Counted from the stretch's first letter, positions 1-9,085 are shown. The stretch: 64,000 nucleotides of DNA from Roseibium alexandrii DFL-11 (GCF_000158095.2 NZ_CM011002.1:1007228-1071227); one strand, 5' to 3'. Made by a program: numbers and translations. Notes: generated by a model not told the origin, from the letters alone.

Positions 1-37
1 CGCTCATTTGCATTTTAAGCAAGCTCAACAGACCGCG

Positions 38-1267
38 TCAGGTCGCCTTTTCATATACCAGCTGCCTGACGTCGATGTTGCCTGAGCGAAAACCAGCTTC
101 GCAGTAGTGCAGATAGAACTCCCAGAGCCGTTTGAACCGTTCGTCAAAACCCATCGGACGGATTTGCGGCCAGGCAGTGCGGAAACGTTGACGCCACTCC
201 AGAAGCGTGCGCGCGTAATCCTGCCCGAAGATTTTCTGATCTTTCAGATCGAGGCCAAGGGACTTACCGATTTCCGAAAGTTTTCCGGGAGGTGGAAGCA
301 TGCCGCCTGGGAAAATGTAGCGTTGAATAAAGTCGGTGCCCGACCGGTAGTCCTCGAACATCTGATCCTGGATCGTGATGATCTGAAGGCCCGCCTTGCC
401 ACCTGGTTTGAGGCAATCCGAGACCTTTTCAAAGTAGGTCGGCCAGTATTTTTCGCCGACTGCCTCGAACATTTCGATTGAGGCAATCCGGTCGTAGACG
501 CCTTTTTCGTCCCGGTAGTCCTGGAAGACAATCTCAACCTTCTCATTGAGACCCGCCTTGAAGATCCTTTCTCTGGCGTAATCATACTGCTCGCGAGAGA
601 TTGTCAGGCCTCGGACGTTCGCCCCGACCGTTTTGGCGACGTGCTCTGCAAAGCCGCCCCAACCGCAACCTATTTCCAGAACAGAGTGTCCGGGTTCGAT
701 CCCCGTCTGGCGAACAAGCGACGCGTATTTTTCAAACTGCGCTTGCTCCAAACTGTTGGTTTCATTGCTGAAGATCGCAGACGAGTAGGTCATCGACGGG
801 TCGAGCCACTCCTGATAGAACGCATTTCCCAGATCGTAGTGCGCCGAGATATTGCGCTTGGAACCGCGCTTTGTGTTCGCGTTCAGCCAATGACGGAGTG
901 ACAACAGCAAACGGGCCAGTGGGCGGCCACGCAAGGCCTCCAAAGTAGACGCCTGATTGAGCGCGAAAATCTCGAGGAAAGTCGTGACATCCGGAGACGA
1001 CCAATACCCGGCCATGAAAGCTTCACCGACACCAACATCGCCGCCTTTGACGGCCATGGTGAAAAATTTCCAGTTATGGATTTTCAGAACGCCGTTTGGC
1101 CCAGGTTCCGTCCCATTGATCCGGAACATGCGCCCGTCCGGAAAAGTGACGTCGAGTGTTCCATAGCGGATATTGATTGCCAGGTTTGCCGCCATGCGCG
1201 CTAGCCGTGGCGTCCCCTTGAGTTGCGTGCGGAGATTGTCCTCGGACAACACAATAGGCCCATTCAT
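38..1267 (-). CDS. Cyclopropane-fatty-acyl-phospholipid synthase family methyltransferase
   Basis: SAM-dependent methyltransferase of the Cfa/CMAS family, acting on unsaturated acyl chains of membrane phospholipids. The 409-residue protein has the YDLGN segment before the fold, the SAM-binding VLEIGCGWGG motif near residue 200, and a C-terminal region rich in aromatic residues, all normal for the family. The frame is open upstream to 1306, but the ATG at 1267 is preferred: it is preceded by AAGGGG at a good distance and overlaps the stop of the upstream gene in an ATGA junction. It is the last gene of a three-gene operon with DUF1365 and an FAD oxidoreductase. In Rhodobacter, Cfa-like enzymes in this context include one that methylates a diene on the way to furan fatty acids, so the product may not be a cyclopropane; that is inference. 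Confidence 0.9.
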   Translation of the reverse strand: MNGPIVLSEDNLRTQLKGTPRLARMAANLAINIRYGTLDVTFPDGRMFRINGTEPGPNGVLKIHNWKFFTMAVKGGDVGVGEAFMAGYWSSPDVTTFLEIFALNQASTLEALRGRPLARLLLSLRHWLNANTKRGSKRNISAHYDLGNAFYQEWLDPSMTYSSAIFSNETNSLEQAQFEKYASLVRQTGIEPGHSVLEIGCGWGGFAEHVAKTVGANVRGLTISREQYDYARERIFKAGLNEKVEIVFQDYRDEKGVYDRIASIEMFEAVGEKYWPTYFEKVSDCLKPGGKAGLQIITIQDQMFEDYRSGTDFIQRYIFPGGMLPPPGKLSEIGKSLGLDLKDQKIFGQDYARTLLEWRQRFRTAWPQIRPMGFDERFKRLWEFYLHYCEAGFRSGNIDVRQLVYEKAT

Positions 1268-2142
1268 GCCGAACCCCTTGAAATGTTGTTTGTTGTTTCT
1301 TGCCAAAGTTTCGGAGCCGTGCTCCGGCCCGCGCTATCATCCCTACCATCATTCGCAGGCCGCGGATGAAATGGTACACGCTTGCGCCAGATTTTAAAGG
1401 CTTGCCAATGAATGGCCGCCATCACCTTGAAGGTCAAAAGCGGAACCCGTGCAAAGGCGCGCATCAAAGACCATGTGGTCAAGGGTTCCTGCGCGCCGGA
1501 AAAGGTCGCTGACAGCAACGGGCCTGTGTCGTCCGTCTCTAGGATCCGGACCCGCACCGCTTTGCCCGGCGGTAGCATTCGAAAGTGATAATGCTGCTGC
1601 ATGCTGATAAACGGCGACACATAAAACTCTTTGCGCTGATCCTGTCGAACACCGGCATCGCTGATCTGTCCGTCACGCACCGGCCCGACATAGGTATGAA
1701 GACCGCCGAACGTGTTGCGGACCTCATAGACAAGTGCGGTCAGCCGGTCGTGCTCATCATAAGCATAATAGACGCTGAGCGGATTGAAACCGTACCCCAA
1801 AAGCCGAGGGTAGGCGAGGAGCACAACCCGGTGCGCACGCACCAAACCCTCTTTCTGCAGCAAGCTGTCGATGTGTTGTCTCAACGAGCTTCCGTCTCGC
1901 GGGCCATGGTCTTTTTCATGGAAGGAGAGAAGGTTGAACCGGTTGACCGAAAACATCCAGCTCATCTTTGTGGCTTCTTTCAATCGATCGATATCGATCA
2001 GAAGATTGAAAACGTCATACGAGAACCGGTGCTGTTTTGGTTTCATGCGCTGGTGCATGACAACGCCATTGTAAAGCGCTGCCGCTGCTTGCGGCGCGGG
2101 ACCGTTGTCCGACATCCTGTTTGTGGCAGGTAGAGGTATCAT
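1264..2142 (-). CDS. DUF1365 domain-containing protein
   Basis: A 292-residue protein of the DUF1365 family, whose biochemical role is not settled. The family-typical stretches YNGVVMHQRMKPKQHRFSYD (near residue 24) and LLGYGFNPLSVYYAYD (mid-protein) are visible. It is coupled on both sides: its start overlaps the stop of the FAD oxidoreductase by 4 bases, and its own stop overlaps the start of the cfa-like gene by 4 bases. DUF1365, a flavin oxidoreductase and a Cfa-like methyltransferase recur together in many proteobacteria, which points to shared work on membrane acyl chains. The first in-frame ATG is accepted as the start because of the overlap. Confidence 0.88.
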   Translation of the reverse strand: MIPLPATNRMSDNGPAPQAAAALYNGVVMHQRMKPKQHRFSYDVFNLLIDIDRLKEATKMSWMFSVNRFNLLSFHEKDHGPRDGSSLRQHIDSLLQKEGLVRAHRVVLLAYPRLLGYGFNPLSVYYAYDEHDRLTALVYEVRNTFGGLHTYVGPVRDGQISDAGVRQDQRKEFYVSPFISMQQHYHFRMLPPGKAVRVRILETDDTGPLLSATFSGAQEPLTTWSLMRAFARVPLLTFKVMAAIHWQAFKIWRKRVPFHPRPANDGRDDSAGRSTAPKLWQETTNNISRGSA

Positions 2143-3437
2143 TCAGCGGCTTCCAGCATCACCGGCTCTTGGCGATCGCGTTCCCAAGGCAAAACAGCGC
2201 CCAATGCCTTTGCCACGTTGAGGCCGGATGCCAATCCGTCCTCGTGGAAACCATGACCATTCCACGCGCCGCAATACCATGTGTTGTTCACACCCTGGAT
2301 CTTGCTGAGCTGCTGCTTGGCCGCCAGGGCTTTGGCATCAAACTGCGGGTGGTCGTAGATGTATTTGGCGAAGGTCTTGTCTTCGCGCGGTGCCTGAAAC
2401 GGATTGAGCGTCACAAAGACCGGCTTGGAGCGGTCAAGGTTCTGCAACCGGTTCATCCAATAAGACACGGTTACATCACGCGTTTCACCCGCCTCGCGGT
2501 CAGACATGTAGTTCCAGGATGCCCAGACCTTTTTCTTCTTGGGCATCAGGTGTTCGTCCCGGTGCAGATACACCTCGTTCGGGCGATACCGGATTGCGCT
2601 CAGTATCTCCCGTTCTTCCGAGCTCGGATCGCCGAGCATGGCAAGGCTTTGGTCCGAATGACTGGCGAGGATGACGTGATCAAACGTATCAGTGTGGCCG
2701 GTCTCGTCGCGAACCACAACTTTCCCATCGGTCCGGAGAATTTCGGCAACCGGGCTGCCAAGACGGATCTTGTTTGCAAACGGCTCGGTGAGCTTCTTCA
2801 CGTAGTTGCGGCTGCCACCGGACACCGTCCGCCACAGCTGACGGTCGAAAGATAGGAGCTGGTGATTGTCGAAAAAGGCCACGAAACTCTCGGCCGGGTA
2901 GGCGCGCATCTCATTGATCGGCGTGGACCAGATGGCTGCCCCCATTGCAAGGAGGTAGTCGTTGATGAAACCGCTGGAATAGCGCTCCGCCTCCAGATAG
3001 CCACCAAGCGTCTGACCCGCGAGCCGGCCCGATTTCATATCCGCAACGGCTTGTTTGTTAAAGCGGAAGATGTCCCGAAGCATTTTCAAGAACCGCGGCG
3101 AAACGATATTCTTTCGCTGAGCAAATACGGCGTTCAGACCGTCACCACACCACTCCAGTTTGCCCCGGTCAGCTGACAGCGAAAAGCTCATGTCGCTGAT
3201 CTCGGTTGCAACACCCAAGTGATCGAGAAGGGCCGTGAAGTTCGGATAGTTGAGCTCGTTATAGACGATGAAGCCTGTGTCGACGCTCATAGGTGTGCCG
3301 TCATAGTCGATATCGGCCGTTGCGCTGTGGCCACCTGGCCGGTCTCTTTTCTCGTAAAGAACGACATCGTGGTGGCTGTTAAGTGCCCATGCAGCACTGT
3401 TTCCGGAAATACCCGAGCCGATGACGGCAATCCGCAT
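2139..3437 (-). CDS. FAD-dependent oxidoreductase (NAD(P)-binding Rossmann, amine-oxidase-like)
   Basis: Flavoprotein of 432 residues starting with MRIAVIGSGISG, the dinucleotide-binding GxGxxG of the family, followed by an acidic residue at the end of strand 2 (LYEKRDRPGGHS) as in amine oxidase/desaturase-like enzymes. The frame runs open to 3557, but the ATG at 3437 has AAAGGA upstream and places the Rossmann motif at the N-terminus. It heads the operon with DUF1365 and the cfa-like gene. The substrate is probably a membrane fatty acyl chain, judged only from the neighbours. A promoter resembling the alphaproteobacterial RpoE/ChrR class lies about 85-110 bases upstream of the start. Confidence 0.88.
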   Translation of the reverse strand: MRIAVIGSGISGNSAAWALNSHHDVVLYEKRDRPGGHSATADIDYDGTPMSVDTGFIVYNELNYPNFTALLDHLGVATEISDMSFSLSADRGKLEWCGDGLNAVFAQRKNIVSPRFLKMLRDIFRFNKQAVADMKSGRLAGQTLGGYLEAERYSSGFINDYLLAMGAAIWSTPINEMRAYPAESFVAFFDNHQLLSFDRQLWRTVSGGSRNYVKKLTEPFANKIRLGSPVAEILRTDGKVVVRDETGHTDTFDHVILASHSDQSLAMLGDPSSEEREILSAIRYRPNEVYLHRDEHLMPKKKKVWASWNYMSDREAGETRDVTVSYWMNRLQNLDRSKPVFVTLNPFQAPREDKTFAKYIYDHPQFDAKALAAKQQLSKIQGVNNTWYCGAWNGHGFHEDGLASGLNVAKALGAVLPWERDRQEPVMLEAAE

Positions 3438-3521
3438 GTTAAATCCTTTGGCTTGGCAGGGCCGCCTAAATCCCAGCGTTGGGACGCCCATTCGGTTGGT
3501 CAGTTGGTATTCAAGACCGTC

Positions 3522-3547
3522 TACGGGGGAGTTTAAAGTGCGGATCA
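3522..3547 (-). promoter_or_regulatory. Candidate RpoE(ChrR)/ECF11-type promoter for the FAD-DUF1365-cfa operon
   Basis: On the minus strand TGATCC (3547-3542) is followed after 16 bases by CGTA (3525-3522), giving TGATCC-N18-TAGAC. The Rhodobacter sphaeroides RpoE consensus, as I recall it, is TGATCC with a TAAGA-like -10 about 18 bases on. Transcription would start near 3515, leaving a leader of roughly 80 bases. Cfa-type genes belong to that singlet-oxygen regulon in R. sphaeroides, which fits. The -10 is imperfect. Confidence 0.45.
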
Positions 3548-3682
3548 CGCAGGACAATGAATTTCCTATGAAAATTCAATTCGAGGCAAAGGTGTGTTGA
3601 AAATGGAGAGATAACCAGCTGCTGCTTGCGGCGCAGTCATTTAAAGAGTGTTGGTTCGTGGCACTCTTGCGTGGTCAAGGGG

Positions 3683-3708
3683 CGCGGCCCGCTCTGTCGA
3701 GCGGGCCG
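3683..3708. terminator. Perfect 10-bp hairpin between minus-strand genes
   Basis: GCGGCCCGCT and AGCGGGCCGC form a perfect 10-bp stem with a 6-base loop. It sits 30 bases past the stop of the secreted-protein gene (3738-4334) and before the next operon, the position of a terminator. There is no clear T-run on the minus strand, so termination is only likely. Confidence 0.5.
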
Positions 3709-3737
3709 CATCAACCTGTTCGCGGGGACTATGGCGA

Positions 3738-4334
3738 TCAGGCTTGAAGCGTGTCGACCAGCCAGGTCCATGCAACCTTCACCTGACTTGTGGCTGCGTT
3801 GAAAAACGCAACAACCCGTTCCCAAACGGTCTGGCCGAAGTCGGCGATTTCGAGCATCGTGCCCTTACGAACGGGCTCGTCCGATGTTTCAATCAATTCA
3901 ACTGCCGCTGCGTTGCCACCATCATTGATCACCCGCCGGGTCACAACAAGTGCGCCTTCGGTCACGATACGGGATTCATCCTTCTCCGCGACCATCGTCT
4001 GCGGATCCAGTGCATTGACCACGACCGCGCGTCCATCCGGCAACAGATGCGTTTCGTTGGTGCTGACTTCGGAATCGTAAATCACCTCACCATAGGAATC
4101 GATCAACTCGACCCAAACGACGTCGCGGCCATTCAAGTGAACTTCTCCAACCCATATGGTGAGTTCGCTCTCAAGCGGATCCTTTTGATCCAGGCTCGCA
4201 GAGGCGACCGTTACCTCAAGGCTGTCTTCCGGCAGAGTAATCGTTTCTTGCGGCAAAGGACTGGCTGCCGCGCTTCCCGCAAACGCGAGGATGAGGCCAA
4301 GCGCAAACGCTCCTGCTTTGGTATTCCGTTGCAT
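3738..4334 (-). CDS. Hypothetical secreted protein
   Basis: A 198-residue protein with a clear Sec signal peptide: basic start, hydrophobic core AFALGLILAFAG, and a cleavage site after SAAAS-P or close to it. The mature part is acidic, rich in beta-prone segments and has no cysteine. The last 35 residues form an amphipathic, aromatic-rich tail ending VAWTWLVDTLQA. I do not recognise a family. It stands alone, with a hairpin after it and a 600-base gap before it, so it is probably monocistronic and periplasmic. Coding style matches the backbone. Confidence 0.65.
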   Translation of the reverse strand: MQRNTKAGAFALGLILAFAGSAAASPLPQETITLPEDSLEVTVASASLDQKDPLESELTIWVGEVHLNGRDVVWVELIDSYGEVIYDSEVSTNETHLLPDGRAVVVNALDPQTMVAEKDESRIVTEGALVVTRRVINDGGNAAAVELIETSDEPVRKGTMLEIADFGQTVWERVVAFFNAATSQVKVAWTWLVDTLQA

Positions 4335-4937
4335 GATCGCCTCCCAAGGCTAATACAACTCAATTTACCGCGCTTTGGGGCCTTGTGATCCTGGTCCGTT
4401 TTGGACTTCTTGACCAAATTCCTTTTGTTTTTCGTCTTTTAGCGAGAAAGCGCCCCTTTATGCGCAGCCACTATTTCGCCATTATCGCACCACAATCTGG
4501 TGAATGGGTGTAATAAACATCACAAAACTGCTTGTTTCTGGCTACTTTCCGTTAATAAGTGTGTCTTGATAGCCTCAGTGCAAGAAAAATCACGCTGACG
4601 TGATGTTATCTTCATTGTAAGTATTGCGGATAAAATGTGCGGTTGGTCGCGTCTGTTGCGGTTTGGCAACGAAAAGAGGCCCGTTTTGAGCAAAAAACCA
4701 GTAAGCTTCTTTCCGAAATAAATTGAATATGTGCATTGATCACTCTGACCTCTGCGGAAGGTCGAGGTCTGTGGGCCTGATCAGTTTTCATCTGTCTTTC
4801 TGGAGTGATTATCAAAAATCACGAGAAGGAATTTAAAGTTGTTCCCAAAAATTAATTAATAAATGCGTAATTCATTGGGTTCTCAATAACGTTGTGAGGC
4901 CAAGTTCCAGATAAATTGCCAAGAAAGGTAAGGGAAC
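4335..4937. other. Gene-free 600-bp divergent intergenic region
   Basis: AT-rich spacer between the divergently transcribed secreted-protein and binding-protein genes. It must hold both promoters. The short frames across it show no start signals or recognisable protein, and I see no RNA gene. Confidence 0.5.
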
Positions 4938-5705
4938 ATGAAATACGCAGATCTTAAGCCATTCGTGAATTTACTGCCAATTCATGCTGTTTTGGTTGGA
5001 AGTGTTTCACTTTCATCTGCAGCCTTGGCGGATACTGTAATTGTTGGCGTTGAAGATCTAACATACTACCCGCATTACACGATGGACGGCGGGGAGTATG
5101 GTGGTTTTGGGCGGGCACTACTGGATGCATGGGCGTCTGATAACGGACACACGCTGAAATATGAGGCGTATCCGATCAAGCGCTTGATGGAAAACCTGGT
5201 CGAAGGCACGGTCGACATCAAATATCCGGACAATGCCTATTGGTCGGCGGATCTGAAGGATGGCAAGCCGGTGGTCTATTCCGACAAGGTGGTGGAATAT
5301 ATTGACGGGGTCTCGGTGACGCCGGGCAATGTCGGCAAGGGTATGGACTCGGTCAAGAAGCTGGGCACAGTGCGCGGCTTCACACCGTGGTCTTGGATCG
5401 ATCTGACGTCGTCCGGTGACGTTGAGTTGTCGGAAGTGAAATCCCTAGATGGTCTGATCAAACAAGCCATAAACAGCCGTATCGATGCTGCGTATGCCAA
5501 CGTTGCAGTCATACAGCACCAGTTGGGTGAGATGGGGCAACCGGATGCGCTCGCGTTCGACCCGGATCTCAAGCATACACGCGACTACTATTATGCGAGC
5601 ACAACGACAAAGCCGGAGTTGATTGCGGACTTTAACTCTTGGATGTTTGAAAACGCCGACAAGGTCGCCGCATTAAAAGCTGAGTACAAAGTGACCCTGG
5701 ACTGA
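4938..5705 (+). CDS. Periplasmic substrate-binding-like protein (SBP_bac_3 type), orphan
   Basis: A 255-residue exported protein. A long signal peptide with hydrophobic core and SSAALA cleavage region is followed by VIVGVEDLTYYPHYTMDGGEYGGFGRALLDAWA, the usual opening of extracellular solute-binding family 3 proteins. The two-lobed length is normal. No permease or ATPase gene is nearby, so it may be a stand-alone sensor or a degenerate ABC partner. AAGGTAAGGG upstream of the ATG is a strong ribosome binding site. It is the last backbone gene before the left end of the island. Three other binding-like proteins lie in the window. Confidence 0.75.
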   Translation: MKYADLKPFVNLLPIHAVLVGSVSLSSAALADTVIVGVEDLTYYPHYTMDGGEYGGFGRALLDAWASDNGHTLKYEAYPIKRLMENLVEGTVDIKYPDNAYWSADLKDGKPVVYSDKVVEYIDGVSVTPGNVGKGMDSVKKLGTVRGFTPWSWIDLTSSGDVELSEVKSLDGLIKQAINSRIDAAYANVAVIQHQLGEMGQPDALAFDPDLKHTRDYYYASTTTKPELIADFNSWMFENADKVAALKAEYKVTLD

Positions 5706-5855
5706 TCGACGGCAGTCAACGACAGGGTGGGGCTGGCGGTTTCCGTCAGTCCTTGACTTTCTTTGAAGTTTTAAACGCTAATCCCCGAGCGCGCGAACGG
5801 GTCTCAAAACCGATTGTGCGCCGAGCTGAACGAATTCAATTTTCTGGAAAAATGA

Positions 5856-5871
5856 GTGGCTCCCTGAGTAG
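5856..5871 (-). repeat. Left attachment site (duplicated tRNA-Asn 3' end)
   Basis: GTGGCTCCCTGAGTAG is identical to 38335-38350, which covers the CCA end, discriminator, acceptor strand and first T-stem bases of tRNA-Asn. The match stops abruptly at 5872. It is typical of the displaced tRNA end left at the far side of an integrated element. Confidence 0.85.
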
Positions 5872-5955
5872 AATGCCAACCTTTCGATATAATTTTCATA
5901 AAGCACTGAAAAATAATAGCAAAGAAATTTGATAGATAATTTAGAAACCCCACTA

Positions 5956-5978
5956 TTTACCCCAAACTTACCCCAAAA
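5956..5978 (+). repeat. Left-end iterons, two TTACCCCAAA copies
   Basis: TTTACCCCAAA at 5956 and CTTACCCCAAAA at 5967 are 11 bp apart, one helical turn. The same motif is repeated four times next to the integrase at 38193-38237. They are good candidates for arm-type integrase binding sites. Confidence 0.65.
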
Positions 5979-6987
5979 GATTTTTGTTGGATTGCGACGG
6001 GGCGATGAAATCAGAGCTTTTCAAGTCGTGTTGTTTGAGAGTTTCGGAGACCGAATTGCAAACCGGCGGTCTTGCCGTGGCCGATGTTGGAGAATCACCC
6101 CATGCCAATACAGTTTGGCATGCCATGCCAACCACAGTGGGCATGCATAAGAACAGTATTTATAAAACAACATTGTCTGATGAAAACGAGCTCAATCGCT
6201 CAAGCAATGGCTACACTCCTCGTGATCGAAATGGGGTTCGGTAAGAGCTGTTCTTGATCAGTTGCAGGATGGTTCTACTTGAAATTGCTTTGACGCGAAT
6301 ATGGCTGATTTCAATGTGAGTAGGCATGTATCTCAACAATCTCAAAGTCTTATGAAGTAATTCCCAAAGATCGCATCAATCGGTAAACCTCTGTCCGACG
6401 AGGATACTAAGCGCGACCAGAAACAAAAATTTGGTTGGTTCGGATTTCCTGAATGCGAGGAAAAAGATACAATATTTCAACTGCATGCGACTTGGAGCAG
6501 GTCGCTTGAACGCAAGTAAGAAGTCGCTTCAGTTGGCTAATGCACAGCTTTTGGGGGATCCGGGGGTTGATTTAGTGCGACACTAAACGTTAGGGATTCA
6601 TCAGTCTCAATAAGTGCGCCACCGGGCAACCGGGCGGCGCATTTTTCGTTTTAGTGCATCTAGTGCCGGGGAGGCGGGAATGTTGGATCAATCTCAAAAC
6701 CGAGATCATTTAGGCAGCATCGGGCAGAGCGAGCACATGAGATGTGGCCAGAAAAACGCGCGGGTCCTTTCAGGTCGTTATCTGTCCCACGAGGTCATTC
6801 GCCATCCCGGGACACGGACGCACGTGGTGTTCGCCGAAGTGTCAGGTTCATGGTCAGGGTCATGTTGATATTGATTGGGATGCGAAAAGCTTTAACGAGT
6901 AAGTGCAGTGATGACTTCGAATTCCTTGCCGGCTCCGGCGCTTCTTCCATCTGATCGCAGATATCCTAAGTCACTTAGATATAGGGT
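5979..6987. other. Gene-poor left flank of the island
   Basis: About 1 kb with no convincing gene. It holds a perfect 8-bp inverted repeat CATGCCAA/TTGGCATG (6101-6122), a 7-bp palindrome TTTAGTG-CGA-CACTAAA (6571-6587) that could be an operator, and a terminator at 6615. Small frames at 5929-6257 and 6614-6954 overlap one another and have no recognisable product. Confidence 0.45.
6615..6647 (+). terminator. Rho-independent terminator-like hairpin
   Basis: TGCGCC(A)CCGG...CCGG(GC)GGCGCA forms a GC-rich stem closed at 6641 and followed directly by TTTTTCGTTTT. No gene is seen upstream of it, so it may end a small RNA or be the tail of a lost gene. Confidence 0.6.
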
Positions 6988-7710
6988 TTATTGTTTAGAC
7001 CAAGCGCGAAGACGCCGAGCGGCGGCACGGCCGACGGTGATCGGTTCGCCTTGACCCTTTAGGGTGACCGCCTGCTTTCCAGCCTCCGCGTGCCTGATCG
7101 TTCTGATGGCAGCGCGGTTCATGATTAAGAACCGGGAAATACGCACGAAATCGGGATGCTCAATATCCGCTTCAAATTGTCCCAACCTCTTGCTCACCAG
7201 TATCTCTCTCTCGTGGGTGAGGTGAATACGCGTGTAATCGCCCTCAGCCTGAAGCATTGCAATATCGCGTAGCACCAGGAACTGAATTGTACCATCCACA
7301 CGGATCGTGACCCGTTGTTCGTCACTAGCAACTGCCTTTGCTTCCAAGTGCAGTTTGTTCAACCTGAGGCGATCAATTGCCCGTTTTAACCGATCGGGCT
7401 CGACCGGTTTTAAAAGGTAATCGACAGCGCCATGGTCAAAGGCCTGGACAGCGTGGTCGGCATGCGCAGTTACAAAAACGATTTGGATTTGGCTCTGCTT
7501 GCCATCCAAGAGTGCAAAACCATTTGGGCGATCCTGTCCGAGGTTTATGTCGAGGAAGACTGCGTCGGGGGAAAGGGCTTTGAGTTGCGAACTGGCTTCT
7601 GCCAGGTTCGCAGCCGCTCCGACGACCTCCACGTCGTCGTGTGAGGCGCACATACGGCTGAGCAACCGTCGGGCTGGGGGCTCGTCATCCACGACTATTA
7701 GGCGAAGCAT
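6988..7710 (-). CDS. LytTR-family response regulator
   Basis: A 240-residue two-component response regulator. The receiver domain covers residues 1-120, with the acidic pair D8-D9, phospho-acceptor D54 (in AVFLDINLG), T81 and K101 all in place. Residues 130-238 form a LytTR DNA-binding domain (RDIAMLQAEGDYTRIHL, then FVRISRFLIMNRAAI), typical of the AlgR/LytR class. It overlaps the 3' end of the sensor kinase gene by 13 bases, so the two are translated together. The neighbouring divergent gene is a giant autotransporter whose upstream region carries a LytTR-like direct-repeat pair, so it is the obvious candidate target. Confidence 0.92.
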   Translation of the reverse strand: MLRLIVVDDEPPARRLLSRMCASHDDVEVVGAAANLAEASSQLKALSPDAVFLDINLGQDRPNGFALLDGKQSQIQIVFVTAHADHAVQAFDHGAVDYLLKPVEPDRLKRAIDRLRLNKLHLEAKAVASDEQRVTIRVDGTIQFLVLRDIAMLQAEGDYTRIHLTHEREILVSKRLGQFEADIEHPDFVRISRFLIMNRAAIRTIRHAEAGKQAVTLKGQGEPITVGRAAARRLRAWSKQ

Positions 7711-8831
7711 GGTTCACCTTGGAGTTGGAGCTCAACGACCACGTCGTCTTTGTCAGGGCGGAGCTGAAGTTGATGACGCGATGGAAAGTGTACATCAAGC
7801 CGACGGCGAAGATTAGCAAGGCCAATGCCTGTATCAGTCTTGCCCGGGACCAGTTGTCCCTTGTTTTTTACTTGTAGGATCAGGACCTCGTCATCGCTCA
7901 GGGCTGACACCCGAAGTTTTAAATCCGAGGAAGCGCCGTGCTTAAACGCATTTTCTACCAGAACCTGGAGTGTCCAGCGAGGTAAAAGGTGTTCTGCAGC
8001 AGAGCCCGAGACATCGAGCTCCATCCGAAAAGGTAATTCAAAGCGGCCTTCCTGGATCTTTAAATAGGTGTGTAGACTATCGATCTCCTCACCCAAAGAG
8101 CAGACTGGGTGCTGATGCTGTTCCAGGTTATGGCGCAGAAAAGCAGCTGTGTTGCGGGTCATGTCTAGCGCAACTTCAGGATTGTCGTGAATCTCCGCCG
8201 CAATGGTGTTCAGTGCATTGTACAGAAAATGTGGATCTAGTTGTGTGCGCAGATGATTCAGTTCAGCGCGTGTTGCATTGTTTTCAGCGAGAATGCGCCT
8301 TGTTTCGGCTGCTCGGGCTCTGCTCCACGACATCGTCCAGGCATAGAGCGATACCCAACTTACCAGGATCGCAAAATAGTAGGCACCGGGAATCGCTGCC
8401 ACATCTCCGTCGCGCCATGGGAGAGTCTTGCCAAAACCCGCAAGGATTCCACCACCAATTGCTGCCAGCGCGATAGCCGCAACGATACAAAAAATCAAAC
8501 CCAATACTGCGAAACGTGGGCCGAATATCTTAACACCCAAACGGGACACAGTCAGATGAAACCCGGCTGTGATGGCGTATGCGAGGGGGTCGAGCACCAA
8601 CGTCATTGTCGCGGCAAGTGCCGTATCATTGAACAAAATAACGCGCGCGCCGAACCCGAATGTGGCCAGGAAAATCCAGACGGTCGTGTGTGCCTTCAGC
8701 AGAGGAAAGCCAACATCATCTGGGGTCAGGCCAGTTCCGTTGAGTGCCCCGTGTTCAGCGGAAGAACGCGGATCAAGCTGAAACGCGCCCATGGGGTTCT
8801 CGGTGCGCGTTATTAGGTCTATCAATTTCAT
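7698..8831 (-). CDS. LytS/YehU-type sensor histidine kinase
   Basis: A 377-residue membrane histidine kinase. The N-terminal half has about four hydrophobic segments (near 48-66, 72-94, 106-132, 148-168) and no periplasmic sensor domain of note. The His_kinase domain follows with phospho-accepting H201 in LRTQLDPHFLYNALNTI, the family hallmark. The ATPase domain shows the N box LVENAFKHGASSD and the G box DTGIGLANLRRRL. It is the first gene of the pair with the LytTR regulator. The signal is unknown; membrane or envelope state is an inference from the autotransporter next door. Confidence 0.92.
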   Translation of the reverse strand: MKLIDLITRTENPMGAFQLDPRSSAEHGALNGTGLTPDDVGFPLLKAHTTVWIFLATFGFGARVILFNDTALAATMTLVLDPLAYAITAGFHLTVSRLGVKIFGPRFAVLGLIFCIVAAIALAAIGGGILAGFGKTLPWRDGDVAAIPGAYYFAILVSWVSLYAWTMSWSRARAAETRRILAENNATRAELNHLRTQLDPHFLYNALNTIAAEIHDNPEVALDMTRNTAAFLRHNLEQHQHPVCSLGEEIDSLHTYLKIQEGRFELPFRMELDVSGSAAEHLLPRWTLQVLVENAFKHGASSDLKLRVSALSDDEVLILQVKNKGQLVPGKTDTGIGLANLRRRLDVHFPSRHQLQLRPDKDDVVVELQLQGEPCFA

Positions 8832-8945
8832 AACAAAGGTTGCTGACCTTCGCGGTTCTGTTTCTCACCAATGACCTTGCGAGTCCTTCGCACAACAGTC
8901 AATGGTGTCTGCAACCTGATGTGCGCATCGTCCCGGCCCAGTATG

Positions 8946-8978
8946 CTAGTTCATCGAGTGTTTTTGCCGGTTCATCGA
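8946..8978 (+). promoter_or_regulatory. Candidate LytTR operator: two direct GTTCATCGA repeats
   Basis: GTTCATCGA occurs at 8949-8957 and again at 8970-8978, exactly 21 bp apart. LytTR regulators bind paired direct repeats around GTTN[AG][TG] spaced by two helical turns, and GTTCAT fits that core. The pair lies between the kinase start (8831) and the autotransporter start (9086), about 110-140 bases upstream of the latter. Confidence 0.55.
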
Positions 8979-9085
8979 ACGTAACTTGCGATGTCTCCGG
9001 TGCGGCTGAGAAGGTCGACCCTGCAAGTCAGGGGTGGGCCAAGTCTTCGCCCCGTACGACTGAAAGTTGCTTGGGGGGCGCTTGG

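Noticed and set aside
5929..6257. Three overlapping short frames just inside the left island end.
   Set aside because: They overlap each other in different frames, start within or near the iterons and resemble no known protein.
8840..9085. N-terminal extension of the autotransporter frame.
   Set aside because: It precedes the signal peptide and covers the LytTR repeat pair and likely promoter; the ATG at 9086 has a ribosome binding site and begins a proper signal peptide.
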